A stretch of DNA of 64,000 bases from Peromyscus leucopus (lineage: Eukaryota > Chordata > Mammalia > Rodentia > Cricetidae): assembly GCF_004664715.2 (NCBI RefSeq), contig NC_051082.1:11828998-11892997 (forward strand). Direction: 5' to 3'. Positions 22,197 through 35,086 of the stretch are shown here, piece after piece. Position numbers and translations under genes: made by a program. The notes beneath the pieces are model-generated. The model saw only the letters and a program-made list of their open reading frames with translations, did no database searches and was not told the DNA's origin. Numbering within the stretch: position 1 is the stretch's first letter; each line of letters starts with the position of its first letter.

Positions 22197-22544
22197 TAGT
22201 GCTGTGATAGAACCCAGAACCTCACACATGCTAAACAGACACACCACCCCTAGCCCTTCATTCTTTTTGAAAGACCAAAATCATCCATCGTACAGTCATG
22301 TGTGACCAGAAATGCACATTTCTAAAGCATACCGTGACTAAGACAGGAACTCAAACCATCCGATGTGGAACCCAGAAGAGGATTCAGTGTCCTCTGGAAC
22401 TCTCTGATTGTTCCTAGGAGGCAGGGGGTTTTCTCTGAACCTGGGACTTAACACCCCCAGCATCTCCTGCCTCTGTTCAGTCTGCAGAATGATGTGCCAT
22501 AGTCATACTTTAGGGTTCCTTCCTTTCTTTTAGATTTTTTAAAA

Positions 22545-22946
22545 AAGATTTATTTATTTAATGTCTGTCTGTATGAGGGTATCATCAGATCTTCTGGAAC
22601 TGGAATTACAGACAGTTGTGAGCTGCCATGTGGGTGCTGGGAATTAACCCAGGTCCTCTGGAAGGGCAGTCAGTGCTCTTAACCTCTGTGCCATCTCTCC
22701 AGCCCCCTCTTTTAGATTTTTTTTTTAAATTTCATGTATATGAATGTTTTGCCTGGGTGTACGGATGTGTGTATGTATGTGCATAATGTGTGCAGTACTA
22801 TTGGAGGCCGGAAGAGGGCACTGGATCCTTTGGAATGAGAACTCCAAAGAGTGGCTATGAGCCTTCATGTGGGTGCTGAGAACCAACCCTGGTCCCCTGC
22901 AAGAGTAACAGGCGCTCTTAACCACTGAGCCATCTCTACAGCTCTC
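22545..22946 (-). mobile_element. two B2/B3-type SINEs in tandem
   Basis: Both end in CCATCTCT(C/A)CAGC (22,690 and 22,930) and carry AACCCTGGTCC / AACCCAGGTCCTCTGG in reverse. Confidence 0.85.
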
Positions 22947-23024
22947 GCCTGTCATTTTAGTGTTAGTAATAAAAGTCATAAAAGCTGGACATGTTTGGCG
23001 GTATTATGTTCACACAAGAGTTCT

Positions 23025-23100
23025 GTAAAGTCCCCTCTCTGTCCCCATTTTACGATGGGGCAGCCAAAGCTTAGAGAGGGTGGTCATCCAAACCCATATG
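23025..23100 (-). mobile_element. MIR SINE remnant
   Basis: CCCATTTTACGATGGGG...AGCTTAGAGAGGG follows the reverse MIR core. Confidence 0.6.
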
Positions 23101-23424
23101 ACTGGTTGGGAGCCACAGGGACTGGGCTCCAAGTGAACTCAGTTACCACACAGTGAGCCCCTGGCTTCCCTATTCACTTTGGAACCTGTAGAAGGTCAGG
23201 TGACCATGCCAAGGTCTGTCCCAAGCTGCAGAAGGTTGGCCACTGCAAACAGCAATGTGAACATCTATCCCCAGTTGTGACGGGCCACTGCCCTGTCTCT
23301 GAAGCACCGGAGCCTCTGGCCACAGCCAAGATCCTGTCTATTGGCGGGTCTACCTCCAGCTCCATTGCCACAGCCCATCCCAGGGGTCTTCAGAACCAGA
23401 TAAAATCGACAAGATGCAGTTTCC

Positions 23425-23510
23425 AGCTACTTGGGAGGCTGAGGCAGGGCATCACTTGGTCAAGGCCAGACTGGGCAACATAGTGAGATCCTGTCTAGCA
23501 AACAAGAAAC
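23425..23510 (+). mobile_element. old B1-like SINE
   Basis: CTACTTGGGAGGCTGAGGC and TAGTGAGATCCTGTC. Confidence 0.55.
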
Positions 23511-23699
23511 AAGCCCAGATGACATTGTTGTCTGTCTCTAAGTGAGGACATGATCTGGCTTGTGAACTCAGTACTGCATCTGCATCATCCTGCAGGAAAT
23601 GATGGGAAGGCAGGGCCACCGTCTCCTCATTTACCAACACCCATGTGTTCACTGGGCATCTACTATGTGATAGCTGCTTAGGATAAAAGTTTCCTTCTT

Positions 23700-23920
23700 C
23701 TACTGCTACTACTTATTATTGTTGTTGTTATTATTATTATTTTGTGCATGATGCATCTGTGTGAGTGCTGTCATACCACTGCACATGTGTGGAGATCAAG
23801 GACAGCTCTCGAGAGTTGGTTTTCTCCTTACAGCATAGGTTCTGGGGATCAAACTCAGGTTCTCAGTTTTGGTAGCAAGCAAGCATCTTTATCCACTGAC
23901 CTAACACACCAACCATAAGT
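23700..23920 (-). mobile_element. old B3/B4-like SINE
   Basis: (TTG/ATT)n start, GGAGATCAAGGACAG, GGGATCAAACTCAGG and ATCCACTGACC in reverse. Confidence 0.5.
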
Positions 23921-23930
23921 GGAAGATTTC

Positions 23931-24217
23931 CTCATGACTGACTGGGCTCCTGTACTGCTCTTCTCATGACTGACTGGACTCCTTTACTGCTCTTCTCATG
24001 ACTGACTGGACTCCCGTACCGCTCTTCTCATGACTGACTGGGCTCCTGTACTGCTCTTCTCATGACTGACTGGACTCCTTTACTGCTCTTCTCATGACTG
24101 ACTGGGCTCCTGTACTGCTCTTCTCATGACTGACTGGACTCCTTTACTGCTCTTCTCATGACTGACTGGACTCCTGTACTGCTCTTCTCATGACTGACTG
24201 GGCTCCTGTACTGCTCT
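23931..24217 (+). repeat. 32-bp minisatellite, nine copies
   Basis: Units start with CTCATGACTGACTGG at 23,931 and then every 32 bases to 24,187. Copies alternate between GGGCTCCTGTACTG and GGACTCCTTTACTG variants. Located in IQCD intron 1. Confidence 0.97.
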
Positions 24218-24309
24218 CAGCTCCCTTTTCTTGTCTGTGAAATGGAGGGAAAAAGATGACCTTGCAGGGCTATAAGGACCAAAGGAACTCATCAAGAGAA
24301 AGTACTTCT

Positions 24310-24460
24310 TGTTTTGTTTTGTTGTTTTGTAATTTTGCTTGAGACAGAGTCTCCCTATGTAGCCCAGGATAGCCTTCAACTCACTGTGTAGCCAAGGATG
24401 GTCGTGAACTTGTGATTCTCCTGCCCCCACCTCCAGAGTGCTGAGGTCACGGGTGCATTT
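24310..24460 (-). mobile_element. old B1 SINE
   Basis: GAGACAGAGTCTCCCTATGT and diverged remainder. Confidence 0.6.
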
Positions 24461-24654
24461 AGGACAGTTGGGCACAGAGGTAACTTCTAACACTGGCCAG
24501 TATTACAAAAAAGGTCCTTAAGCCAAGACACTCTTCTCCCTACCCCGACCTCCCACAGCCAGTATTGGAAATAGTGTGAAATAGTCACAGGTTTCTTTCG
24601 TCTTCTTTCCAAGTGTGTGTGTGTGTGTGGGGGGGGGGGGTCCTTTAGCTTAAA

Positions 24655-25160
24655 ACATTTTCTTTTTCAAGACAGGAACGCAGTAACAAATATCCAACAG
24701 GCCTATTTGCATGATAAAGATAAATCAATAGAATATCATGGCAATTAAAACCTGGTGTATCTGCAGCCCTGTTTGACTCTCAGGGCGGGAAGCTTTAAAA
24801 GGGGACGCTGGGTTGACAACAATTTCAATATGAAGGTTGGTGGCATCAGAAAGGACATGGAGCACTCATTAGAATTCAAGGGAAAAGATTTTCGGGGAGT
24901 TTTCGCTGGCGTCATCATTCACCCCTCTCCCCACACCTTCCCCTTCCCCTGTTCACCTAAATGAGCTGTCAAGAGCTGAAGGGCGTCCTGGTAATCAAAG
25001 AAAACAAGCTTGCCCTTTAAAGCAAAAGAGGCAATTTGGCTGAAAGCAAATTGGAAACATTCCCCATGGCTCTGAGTTTCCAGCCTTCGTCCCCCAAGAA
25101 TCCTGGGAGTCTTGATTGATGCCTGGAAAACTCTGAGGACGATGTGGAAACGTGTGTCCA
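24655..25160. promoter_or_regulatory. repeat-free block with octamer and GATA motifs, candidate enhancer
   Basis: This half-kilobase has no SINE. It carries ATTTGCAT (24,705-24,712) followed at once by GATAAAGATAA, and an ACATTCC TEAD-like site near 25,055. Enhancer function is a guess from motif clustering inside IQCD intron 1. Confidence 0.3.
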
Positions 25161-25920
25161 TCCAGCACTTCCTTCCTTCATCCTGTGGCCTCGGGGCAGG
25201 GACCCTTCATCCTCAGAGGGGCCGGGGAGAGGCTCCATAGTTGCCCAGAACACTCTAGAGTCAGGAAAAGGCCCCTGGGGAACTCACTCTGTGGATGAGA
25301 GAGCAGGAAGTGGGAATGAGTCCCAGGGAAGCAAGATGGTGCCGCCTTGGGTCTTCAGCCTTTAAGAAGGTCCTGACTCTGGACATGTTTTGTCTAGCCA
25401 AGCAAGGGGCCTCCTATCCTTCACAACAGATCTGGCGCCTCTCTCCTCTGTCCTTAGACATATTAGAGACTTACTCAATCGCCTCGCTGTCTGCGGTCTG
25501 TTGAACTAAAGATAGTCTTCCGTGGCTTTGCATAGCTCTCCCCCCCCCCCCCGTCTTTATCTGGGTCCCTGTGACCGTCATCATCAGCTCCCATGCTGTT
25601 CGATCACCTAAGAGGCTCTCTGATTGAATATTTGATCAGCTGAGCCTTTCCCGATCACAAACAACAGAAACATGTAGAGGCTGAGCGTAGCAATGAAAGC
25701 CAATGCTGACCGACCAGGCTTCAGAACTCAGACAGAAGCCAAGAAGGTCGTGTCCGTCCACCCAAACCACACACACACACTTCAGGGTCTGGATTCGTAG
25801 GGTCTTCAGGAAGGAGCCGGGAGCTTGGCGATTCCCACCCCCGTGGTTTCCCCTCAGGCAGAGTCCCGGCTCCACTGAAACAGTGGACAGGAATACTTGA
25901 TGGACAGTCCCACCAAGACT
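25161..25920. other. IQCD intron 1, no gene recognised
   Basis: Unique sequence with one C-run (near 25,540). No exon or repeat recognised. Confidence 0.4.
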
Positions 25921-25924
25921 ACTG

Positions 25925-26480
25925 TATTAGTCAGCTGTCTTAGCATGACAAAGTCCCTGAGGTGAATGACTTATGAGACTCGTCTGGTCTGTGGCTGGTG
26001 GCTCCTCCGTTTTGGACGCTGTGGCTGGACAGTGCATCATCACATCATGGCAGAACAAGCCAGTGAGAGAGAAGCTTGCTCGCTTCCAATTGGAGAGGTG
26101 GGGCGGGGGAGAGACAGAGAGAAAGAGACAGAGAGACAGCGTGAGTGTCCCCTTCAAGGGCACAGCCCCAGCCACCTAAGAACCTTGTGCCAGCCAGGTT
26201 AATCCCAACACTCAGGGGCCAGAGGCAGAAGCAGGAGGATCTCTGCGAGTTCAGGGCCAGCCTGGTTTACATAGTGACTTTCAGGTCAGCCAAGGCTACA
26301 CAGTAAGACTCTGTCTCAACACTCACCCCCCCAAAAGGAAAACCCCAACAACCTCCCCTCCAGGCCCCACCTCTTAAAGAAAGGTCCCATCACCTCTGCA
26401 TGGCCATGGCGCCGTGGGATGGGGACCAACGCTTTAACACATGAACTTGTGGGTTCCGTGCAAACCAGAGCAACTGCTTA
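25925..26480 (+). mobile_element. unclassified rodent repeat interrupted by an old B1
   Basis: GTATTAGTCAGCTGTCTTAG at the left and GGGGACCAACGCTTTAACACA at the right belong to one dispersed family, also seen near 33,870-34,265. A B1 (26,195-26,325) lies inside. Confidence 0.45.
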
Positions 26481-27037
26481 GGATGGGGGGGGGGACACTG
26501 CTTCTTGAGGGAAACCCCTCCAGTGCTGGCACCTAGGAACTCAAGGAGTGAGTCCTCTGTCCTCTCCCCGACAGACAGACAGACAGACACACACACACAC
26601 ACATTCCTTCCGGGCCTCCCTAGCCACCGTGTGTAACAAACCCGACAAGCCCCTGCTCTGTTGGCGGGCACTTCTTCCGAGAAGGGAAAGATGATGGCCA
26701 ATTAAGCAGGTCAGTGTGGGGACCTCGGAGCCTGTCGGCAGGCTGAACGTGAAGATGGCATTCATACATGACACCATGGTGTTCCAGACTCACACTTCAG
26801 TCTCCCTGGGCCTATAATGTAATATTAGCTGTTTGTTGAGGGCTCACCATGTCCGAGCCTGGTGCTCCAAGCTTCCTGTTGAACCCAAGGATTCCTACCT
26901 TACAGCAAAGGGAACCAGGCCCCGCCCCCAGGAGTAACCATACCCAGCCCCGCAGCAATGACTGGGATTCAAGTGGGGCCGCTGCAAGGTCCTGCCACAC
27001 AGCCACTGTGCTACCAAAGTCACAGGAATTTTTTGTT

Positions 27038-27180
27038 TTTCTTTTTTTTTTTTGAGACAGGGTCTCACTATGTAGCTCTGGCTGTCCTGGAACTCACTTT
27101 AGACCAGGCTATCCTGAAACTCAGAGATCCGCCTGCCTCTGCCTCCCGAGTGCTGGGATTCAAGGTGTGCACCACCACCG
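27038..27180 (-). mobile_element. B1 SINE
   Basis: T-run, GAGACAGGGTCTCACTATG through GGTGTGCACCACCACC. Confidence 0.88.
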
Positions 27181-27654
27181 ATTCACTTTTGGAGTTTTGA
27201 GACTGTCCTCAGGCAGGCTTTGAACTCTCAGCCATCACCCAGCCTGAGCCTCCTGGGTGCTGGGCTTATAAGCTACCACACACCCTAAACCTTCTGTAAA
27301 CTGTATTTTGAAGCTATTGTTCCCCCTCCCCCCCAGTTTTCAAGTCAGTACTCACAAATCCCCCGGCCGGCCGGGCCAGGGGAGGTGAATGGCTGCATTG
27401 GGAAGGTGCTTGCCACACAAGCGTGATGAGCTAATTCAACCCCCAGCACTCCCATAAAAAGACAAGGGCCTCGGCAACAGTGTGTGGTCCTAGTATCGGG
27501 GAGGTGGATGGAAGAGGAGTCCTGGGGTTTGCTAGCCAGCCAGCCTACCTGAGTTGATGAGGTCCAGGTTCAGTGAGAGACCCTGTCTCAAAAACCAAGG
27601 AAGGGATGGATAAATGAAGACACCCAGTGGTTACCTCTGGTCTGCACATGGACA

Positions 27655-27825
27655 TGTAATATGTGCGCACACATACACACAGATGCACACACTACACACG
27701 CACACATCCACACACACATGCTCACTCCCACACACATGCACTCTAAGCATACATGCACACACTATACAGACATGCACACCTACATGTATGCACACACGAC
27801 ACACATCTAAACACACACACTCCTG
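27655..27825 (+). repeat. CA-rich low-complexity DNA
   Basis: Interrupted (CA)n with ACACATGC and CACACT variants. Confidence 0.9.
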
Positions 27826-27879
27826 ACGTGTGCTGGTACACTGTCACCCTCCCAGCCTGCTTTGGCCCCATTGTTGCCT

Positions 27880-28030
27880 GGGACCCGTTCAGCTCTGTCT
27901 GTGGCCTGTCCTATCCATGTCTTCCTCTGGGACCTGTTCTACCGTGTCCATGTCCTCTCCTGCTCTGTGACCCATCCTGCTCCGTCCACGTCCTGTCCTA
28001 CTCTGTGACCTGTGGCTCCTTGTCCCAGCC
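27880..28030 (+). repeat. degenerate tandem repeat (TGTCCATGTCC-type)
   Basis: Phrases such as GTCCTGTCCTACTCTGTGACC recur at about 40-base spacing with many changes. Confidence 0.5.
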
Positions 28031-28457
28031 GCCTCTGTGTCCTGGGCCACTGGCCCAGCACACTCTGACCCAGGCTCTTCAGTTGGTTTCCCGCTGGCGT
28101 GGGGTCAACGTGGAGGAAATGCAGGTGGGGGCAGAGCACATTTTCCACGCTCTGCTTAGCTTGGACCGCGCTTCAGCCACAGCTTCAACTCCTCTGGGGT
28201 CTGCCGCTGCCCCTGAGCCCTCCACTCCCATCTTCTTCCTGTGTGGCTCCCTGCTGTGGACACTGCTAGGTGACCTCAGCTGCCTAAAGCTGGCCTCTCT
28301 ACGTTTCCGCCGCTTGGGTAACCCCCATATGAGGGTCCTCAGAACAGTGACTGCTTCCTGCCTGGTGTGTGTCTGGGACTCACCTCCACCCTCAGCCGTC
28401 TCACTCCAGTGGCTCAGTCAAGCACCAAGCATCCTCACAATGCTAAAAGATAAGCCT

Positions 28458-28560
28458 GACAGGGTGGTACACACCTGTAATCCCAGCACTTGGATCCGGG
28501 GTAAGGACGGACGAGGCTATAAGAGACCCTACCTCAAAAAATAAAATTAAAAAAAAAACA
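28458..28560 (+). mobile_element. truncated B1 SINE
   Basis: CACACCTGTAATCCCAGCAC then an abbreviated body and A/CA tail. Confidence 0.65.
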
Positions 28561-28761
28561 CACACACACACCCACCCAAAACCAAAGAGCTAAAAGTAGC
28601 TTCCAGGTTCTGTACAGTGGTCATCATGGCCCTCAGTGACATACCTAACAGCTACCCCTTCTTTGCAGGGTTGCTGGAGATTGTGAGAGCCAGGAGAGCC
28701 TTGAGTCGGCCGACGTCTCGGTGCCAGGGTATAGCCAGAGGCGAAGCCAGCTGCTCCAGAG

Positions 28762-30291
28762 ATGACGTTAGAGGTCTTCAGTATAGCCCCTTCCTACCAC
28801 GGGCTGGCCATCCAAAGAATCCCACTGAAGACGGACCTAATCCCGGCTGTGCCGATGAAGACCTTGGCCCCATCCAAATCCAAGCTCAGCACCATCGAGG
28901 CCAAGAGAATCATGTCAGTCCTGGATGAAGGCATCCAAAAGGTGGGCCTGGTGACCCTCATGTCCTACGTGGAGTCTCACCCAGAGGCTCTGGAGGGAAT
29001 GTTCCCCGAAGACTTGGTGAGAGCCGTGAGAGAACACTTGGACCTTGGCCAGGCCCTGCTGGAGGGTGCCAGCATCCTGCAGGAGAAACAGAAACGTCTG
29101 GAAGAAGGAGTGGAGGAAGCCGAGGAAGGCTGGTACCGAGACCGCCTAATGTCCATAGACCTATGCAGGGCCAGCCTGTGGCCGCTGGCACACCAGTTCC
29201 GAGACTCCACCAAGTCTATCCTGAGGCTCCTGATCAGTGACTCCCAGATCGTCACCCTCGTGCAGATGCAGGCGCCAGGCAGAAGCCCAGGGGCCCAGCG
29301 CCTCCTCGACGGCCTGGTGGAGCTGCGGGGCTTCCTCTTTGAAAAGCTGATCACCAGCCCCATGGAAGTGAAGGAGAAGAACCAGTTCATTCAGGACATC
29401 AACCGGAGGAATGAAAGGAACCAAGAAGTCATCGATGGCCTCCAGGCTGAGCTGGCAGAGGTGCTGAAGAATAAGGAGGCAGAGGTATACTTCCCAGCAC
29501 CCCTCAAGTGGCGGGAGGAACTGCGCCCGAGGGGCCAAACCCTTGGGGACTTGGGTTTTCTCTCATTGATTCAAATAGCTCTCTCTTCGTTTACTCCATA
29601 GAGATTGTTCTGAGCATCATCTCACTAGGAGGTATGCCTTTACATAAACCCAGCCTCAAGAGCTCACAGGACACAAGGAAGGCATTAAGGAATTAGTTGA
29701 CTGCTATTTTGAAGTATGATGAAGGGTAAGGACAGGGCACTATGGAGGGATATACAAGAGAGCGGAACTCGGACCAGAAGGACCGAAGGGACATTGCCAC
29801 TATGACAAGGAGGATAAAGAAAGGGGGACTGAGCTAGACAAGTGAGGAAGGCTTTCCCAGCCAGGGGTGACAAAGTGTCTGTGTCACCAGCTCAGTGAGT
29901 TCTTCCTCTTACGTAGAACAGACATCAGACAGATGGGGGAAGGGTTGGAGAGAGGGCTCAGGGGTTAAAAGTGCATCCTGCTCCTTTCTTCGTTTAAGAC
30001 AGGTAGACAGCCTTTGTTTGTCTCAGTCTACAGCCTTGGCTGGCCTGGAATGCCACAGACCAGGCTGGCCTTGAACTCATAGAGATCTCCCTGCCTGTGC
30101 CTGCCTAGTGTTGGGATTAAAGGCCTGTGCCACCATCATGCGATACATACTGCTCTAGCAGAGCAGAAGAGCTCAGTGCCCAGCACCTATATCCAGCAAC
30201 TCACAAACACCTTTAACTCCAGCTCCTAGGGATGTCGCCCTCTTCTGGACACCACAGGTACCTGCATCCATGTGCACATATTCACACACAT

Positions 30292-30345
<54 letters not shown>

Positions 30346-30856
30346 CTTTCTGTACAAGTTGAGGGACCTGAGTTTGAGCCTTGGAGCCCAGTGGTTTTTG
30401 TTTGTTTGTTTTAAGCTGACATGGTAGCATACCTCTGTAATCTCAGCATTGGGGAGTCAGGGACAGGAGGACCCTTAAGACCAGTGGCCAGCCAGCCTAG
30501 CCTAGCCAACAGGCTCCAGGCTGGTGAGAGGTGGATGACACGCGAGAGTGCACACAGGTGCACACACATGCATACACACAGAGAGGTCCAGCAGGCTACT
30601 CTGCAGCTGTGAACACTGGGCTGTTTCATCTTATGGAAAGGTTTGAATATTTGAACATTCAGTGGTCCTGCAGGCAGCTTCAAGTGTACCTGTCTGTGCG
30701 TCCTGACCACCCCACCCCCGCCCAGATTTGACTATTGGTGTATTATAATGAGTCTCGGGGTCAGTTACAGCTCAGATCTGTCATATCTTGATGGCTGTGG
30801 GTCCCCTGTGGCTACTGTTTTCCTGCATACTTGTCACAGGTGAGCGGCAGCAGCCT

Positions 30857-30898
<42 letters not shown>

Positions 30899-33800
30899 CT
30901 ATACCTCATCTCCAAAGGGTCACACAATCCACGTGCTGGGCTCAAGTGGGCCAGTGGTCTCAACATGACTCTGCTCTTAGTGTGGCAGCAGCCACGAACA
31001 GTATCGGACCAAAAGGGCTGTGCCCCAATAATACTTTATCGACAGACGTGGCTGTCTGGGTCTGGCTTATGAGTCTGTGTTTGCTGACCCCTTTCCTAGA
31101 TGGAAGGGAGCATGTGGTCCCGGGCCCGAGATGAGCATAAGCCTGGCTGGTTCGGAACCCTAAGGGAGGGCCCAGCCAAAGGCCAGCTGCCCCGGTGATT
31201 GTGGGGGTGGGGGTAGGGGGCGCTGTGCGGATATCAATGGGCCCCGTCCTCCTTCGTCCCGGCATAGGTGGAGAAGGAGAACTTTGTGATCCAAGAACTG
31301 AAGAACCACCTGCACCAGGTGTTCAAGTTCTCGGAGAACAGCCTCCTCCGCACCAAGCAGGAGGCAGAGAAACAGCAGAAGATGGATTACCGGGCCTCGC
31401 AGGCCAGGCTGGCCAAGATACAGCAAGAGATCCTGGCGCTGCGCTCACAGTACCACAATCTGGTCATGGAGAATCGGGAGGTGGAGCAGGCTCTGAGGAA
31501 GGTGCCCTGAGGTCTTGGGGCGGGGGGGGGGGGGGGGGGGGGGGGGGGGGAGGGCAGAGAGGGCAGGACAGGGCTGGCCCGGGAGTGGGGAAGCCCAAGA
31601 TGGGTGGTATCTCCTGGGGCGGGGGGAGGGGGAGGGGGAGGGATGCTCCTCCCTCACCACCATCTCAAAGTTCACCGTGGTGGAGACCTTGTCTTGCTTC
31701 ATGCCTGTCTATGGCAGAATCTCATTCCACTTTATGTATGGGGAGGAATTTTTTCTTTTCTTTTTTTCTTTCTGAGACAGGGTTTCTTTATGTAGCCCTG
31801 GCTGTCCCGGAACTCACTCTGTAGACCAGGCTGGCCTTGAACTCAGAGATCTACCTGCCTTTGCCTCCCGAGTGCTGGGATCAAAGGTGTGTACTATCAT
31901 GCCTGGCCCAAGTGTTCTCTTTTTCTTTGAGTTTTTATTTTATGTATATGGGTGTCTTGCCTACATGTGTGTCTGTTTGTATGTCTGTGGACCACATGTG
32001 TGCATTGTCCTCAGAGACCAGAGAGGATGTTGGATCCCCTAGAACTGGAGTTACAGAGGGTTGTGAGCCACCATGTGGGTGCTAGGAATTGAACCCGGGT
32101 CCTCTGGAAGAGAAACTGGTACTCTTAAGTGCTGAGCCATCTCTCCAGCCTCTTGTATATTTAGCTTTTTTTTGTTTGTTTGTTTGTTTTTTGAGACAGG
32201 GTTTCTCTGTGTAGCTTTGTGCCTTTCCTGAAACTCGCTTTGGAGACCAGGCTGGCTTCGAACTCACAGAGATCCGCCTGGCTCTGTCTCCCGAATGCTG
32301 GGATTAAAGGTGTGCGCCACCACTGCCCGGCGTATATTTAGCTTTTAAAATTAGGACCTCATTCATGCTAGGCAAAGGTTCTGAGCCACACCCCCAGCTG
32401 GGAGCTGACCCTTTAAAACAAACTGTTATTCTATTACTGTGTTTGTGTGTGTGTGTGTATGTATGTGTGTGTGCGCATGCATGCGCATGTCCATGTACCA
32501 CAATGCCTACGTGGAGATCAGCCCTGTTATTAGTTCTCTCCTGCCACCTTGTGGGTTCAGGGGATTAAACTCAAGTCCTAAGTGCCTCGACCTACCCACT
32601 GAGCCACAAATTACTGACCCTGGAGTTTTTTTTTGTTGTTGTTGTTGTTTTTTTTTGTTTTGTTTTGTTTTGTTTTGTTTAAGAAAAAATACAAAGTGGA
32701 GACAGAAATTGAGAACTGGATCCAGAAATACGACATGGAGATGAGTGAGAAGCAGGTATGTGCTGGGGGTTCCGCCTGAGGGGTAGGGAGGGATGGGACT
32801 CGGGTCGGAGCTGCCCAGGATGGCCTGGGTATGAGTGCCCCCTGGAGACTCTTGGCTTCAAGGGGCATGTCCAGGTGTGGGTGGTGGGAGGTCTACAGGG
32901 GGTGGAGGGTCTAGGGTAGGAAGACCTGAAAAGTGGGAAACTGTGAAAACCAGACCCATCCAGAAGGATGTGGCTCCACCTAATATCTGCATCCTGGGGT
33001 CCCCTCCTCCAGCCTGGCTCAGCTCCTGCCTGCTCCCAGTTCAGAGGGGGGGTCCACCCCACTACCATCACTCAGCACTCGCTGGGCACCTAAAAGGTGC
33101 CAGGGCCCCACGATAAGACAGGGACGTAAGGACAGTCCTCACTGTCACCTGCAGGTTCCAAACTGACGTCACTCATCAGCTGTGTCACCCGACAGCAGCT
33201 GGCCTTTTTAAGTTTGTCTCTCACCATGAGGAACACAGGCTGTGGTGTCTGTCCTGGGACCCTGGTGGGAGGGCTCATGAGACACCATTACTGAATGCGT
33301 CTGAGCCCCGAATTAGGGCTAGATAGAGTCCCGACCTGCAGTGGGTGGGGCCTGTGTGGCCCCACCCACTTGCAGGTGACCTGGGTGGCACCTGGCCCTG
33401 ACCTGGGTGGCCAGGCTGGAGAGCCGAGGGTTCACACCAGACAGTCTAAGGCCAAGCCTGGTCAGAGCCAGGCAAGCAGGGGCCCTCTTCAGCCTGACCC
33501 CGGGTCCCAGCGGAGGTTGGGTAGCTGGGGACAGGGCTGGGTGGTTCAGCACCAGGGTCCAGTACTACAACACAGATCCACCGAGAGCCACAGGATCCGT
33601 GCTGGCAGGGACTCTGTCAGCCCAGTCCTTGTCCTCCGAGTGCTCTGCCCATGATGGGTACCCAGTAGATGCTGGTGGGAAGAAGCGGTGGAGAGAGAGC
33701 AGAGCGGGGAAGTTGGTGTGAATTGTACAAGAGGGGCGAGAGACAGAGGGGCTCTTCGGGGTCCCCCGAGACGGATCTCTCTGTTCGGAGCCTCGGTGAA

Positions 33801-34954
33801 GCTGCCTCACTGGTGGCGGCTTTCCTTCCCCCTCCCCACGGCCTCACTGTGTCCATGGCACTGTGGGGTATCAGCTCCTCAGTAGCCAGCTTTCTGCCAC
33901 TGTGATGAAACACCCGAGAAAGGGAAGAAAGGTTTGTCTGGGCTCAGAGCTTTGGAGAGTTCCGTCCGTGGTCACCTGACCCCACTGCCTTGAGCCTGAG
34001 GTGGGAATGTCACAGAGAGGGGAGCAGAAATGTTCATCTCAGCGTGGCTGGGAATGAAGGAGAGAGAGGAGGAAAGGGTGGAGGAGGAAGAGGAGGAGGG
34101 AGACACAGACTGAAAAGAAGATACCTTTCAAGGGTCCACTCCCCAGAGAACTACTTCCTCCTGTCCAGCGATGAATCCTTCCACTGGTTGGAGCTTTCAT
34201 GATTCAGTCACCACTCACCAGCGCCACCTAGCTGGGGACCAGGCCTCCAACCCATGTGTCTGTGAGGGGCCTTTCAAACTGAAGCTGGAAGGTCACGTGA
34301 TCCCAGAAACTGGCCCGGGTACTTGGAATTATCTGGAAAACCAGAAGCTTAAAAGGGGATCTCCTAAAGGCGCAGAGAAGCTAGATTTCAAGGCTGGGGC
34401 CAGGGCCTGGGGAGCTGGCTCAGTCAGTAGGCTGCTTGCCAGGCAAACACAGGACCCAGGTTCGCATCCCCAGCTCCCACGAGAAGCCGAACACTGAAGT
34501 GTGCAGTTGTAAGCACAGGGCTGGGAGGCAGAGCCAGGCAGACCCTGGGAATTTGCCAGCCCAGTGACACCAGCAAGCTCCAGGTTCAGTGAAAGAGCCT
34601 GCCTTAAAAAATAAGGTCGGCCGGGCGGTGGTGGCGCACGCCTTTAATCCCAGCACTCGGGAGGCAGAGTCAGGCGGATCTCTGTGAGTTCGAGGCCAGC
34701 CTGGGCTACCAAGTGAGTCCCAGGAAAGGCGCAAAGCTATACACAGAGAAACCCTGTCTCGAAAAACCAAAAAAAAAAAAAAAAAAAAAAAAATAAGGTC
34801 GACGCCGGGCAGTGGTGGCACATGCCTTTAATCCCAGCACTCGGGAGGCAGAGCCAGGCAGATATCTGTGAGTTCAAGGCCGGCCTGGTCTACAGAGTGA
34901 GTTCCAGGAAAGGCACAAAACTACACAGAGAAACCCTGTCTGGAAAAACCAAAA

Positions 34955-35001
<47 letters not shown>

Positions 35002-35044
35002 AATTGAGGGATTGAGGATGCCAGATGTTGACCTTTAGCCTACA

Positions 35045-35086
<42 letters not shown>

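Noticed and set aside
23931..24217. regular 32-bp repeats resembling a CRISPR array
   Set aside because: Units are contiguous with no unique spacers, in a mammalian intron; it is a minisatellite.
27753..28544. 263-codon plus-strand frame
   Set aside because: Runs from CA repeats through a degenerate tandem repeat into a B1; composition-driven.
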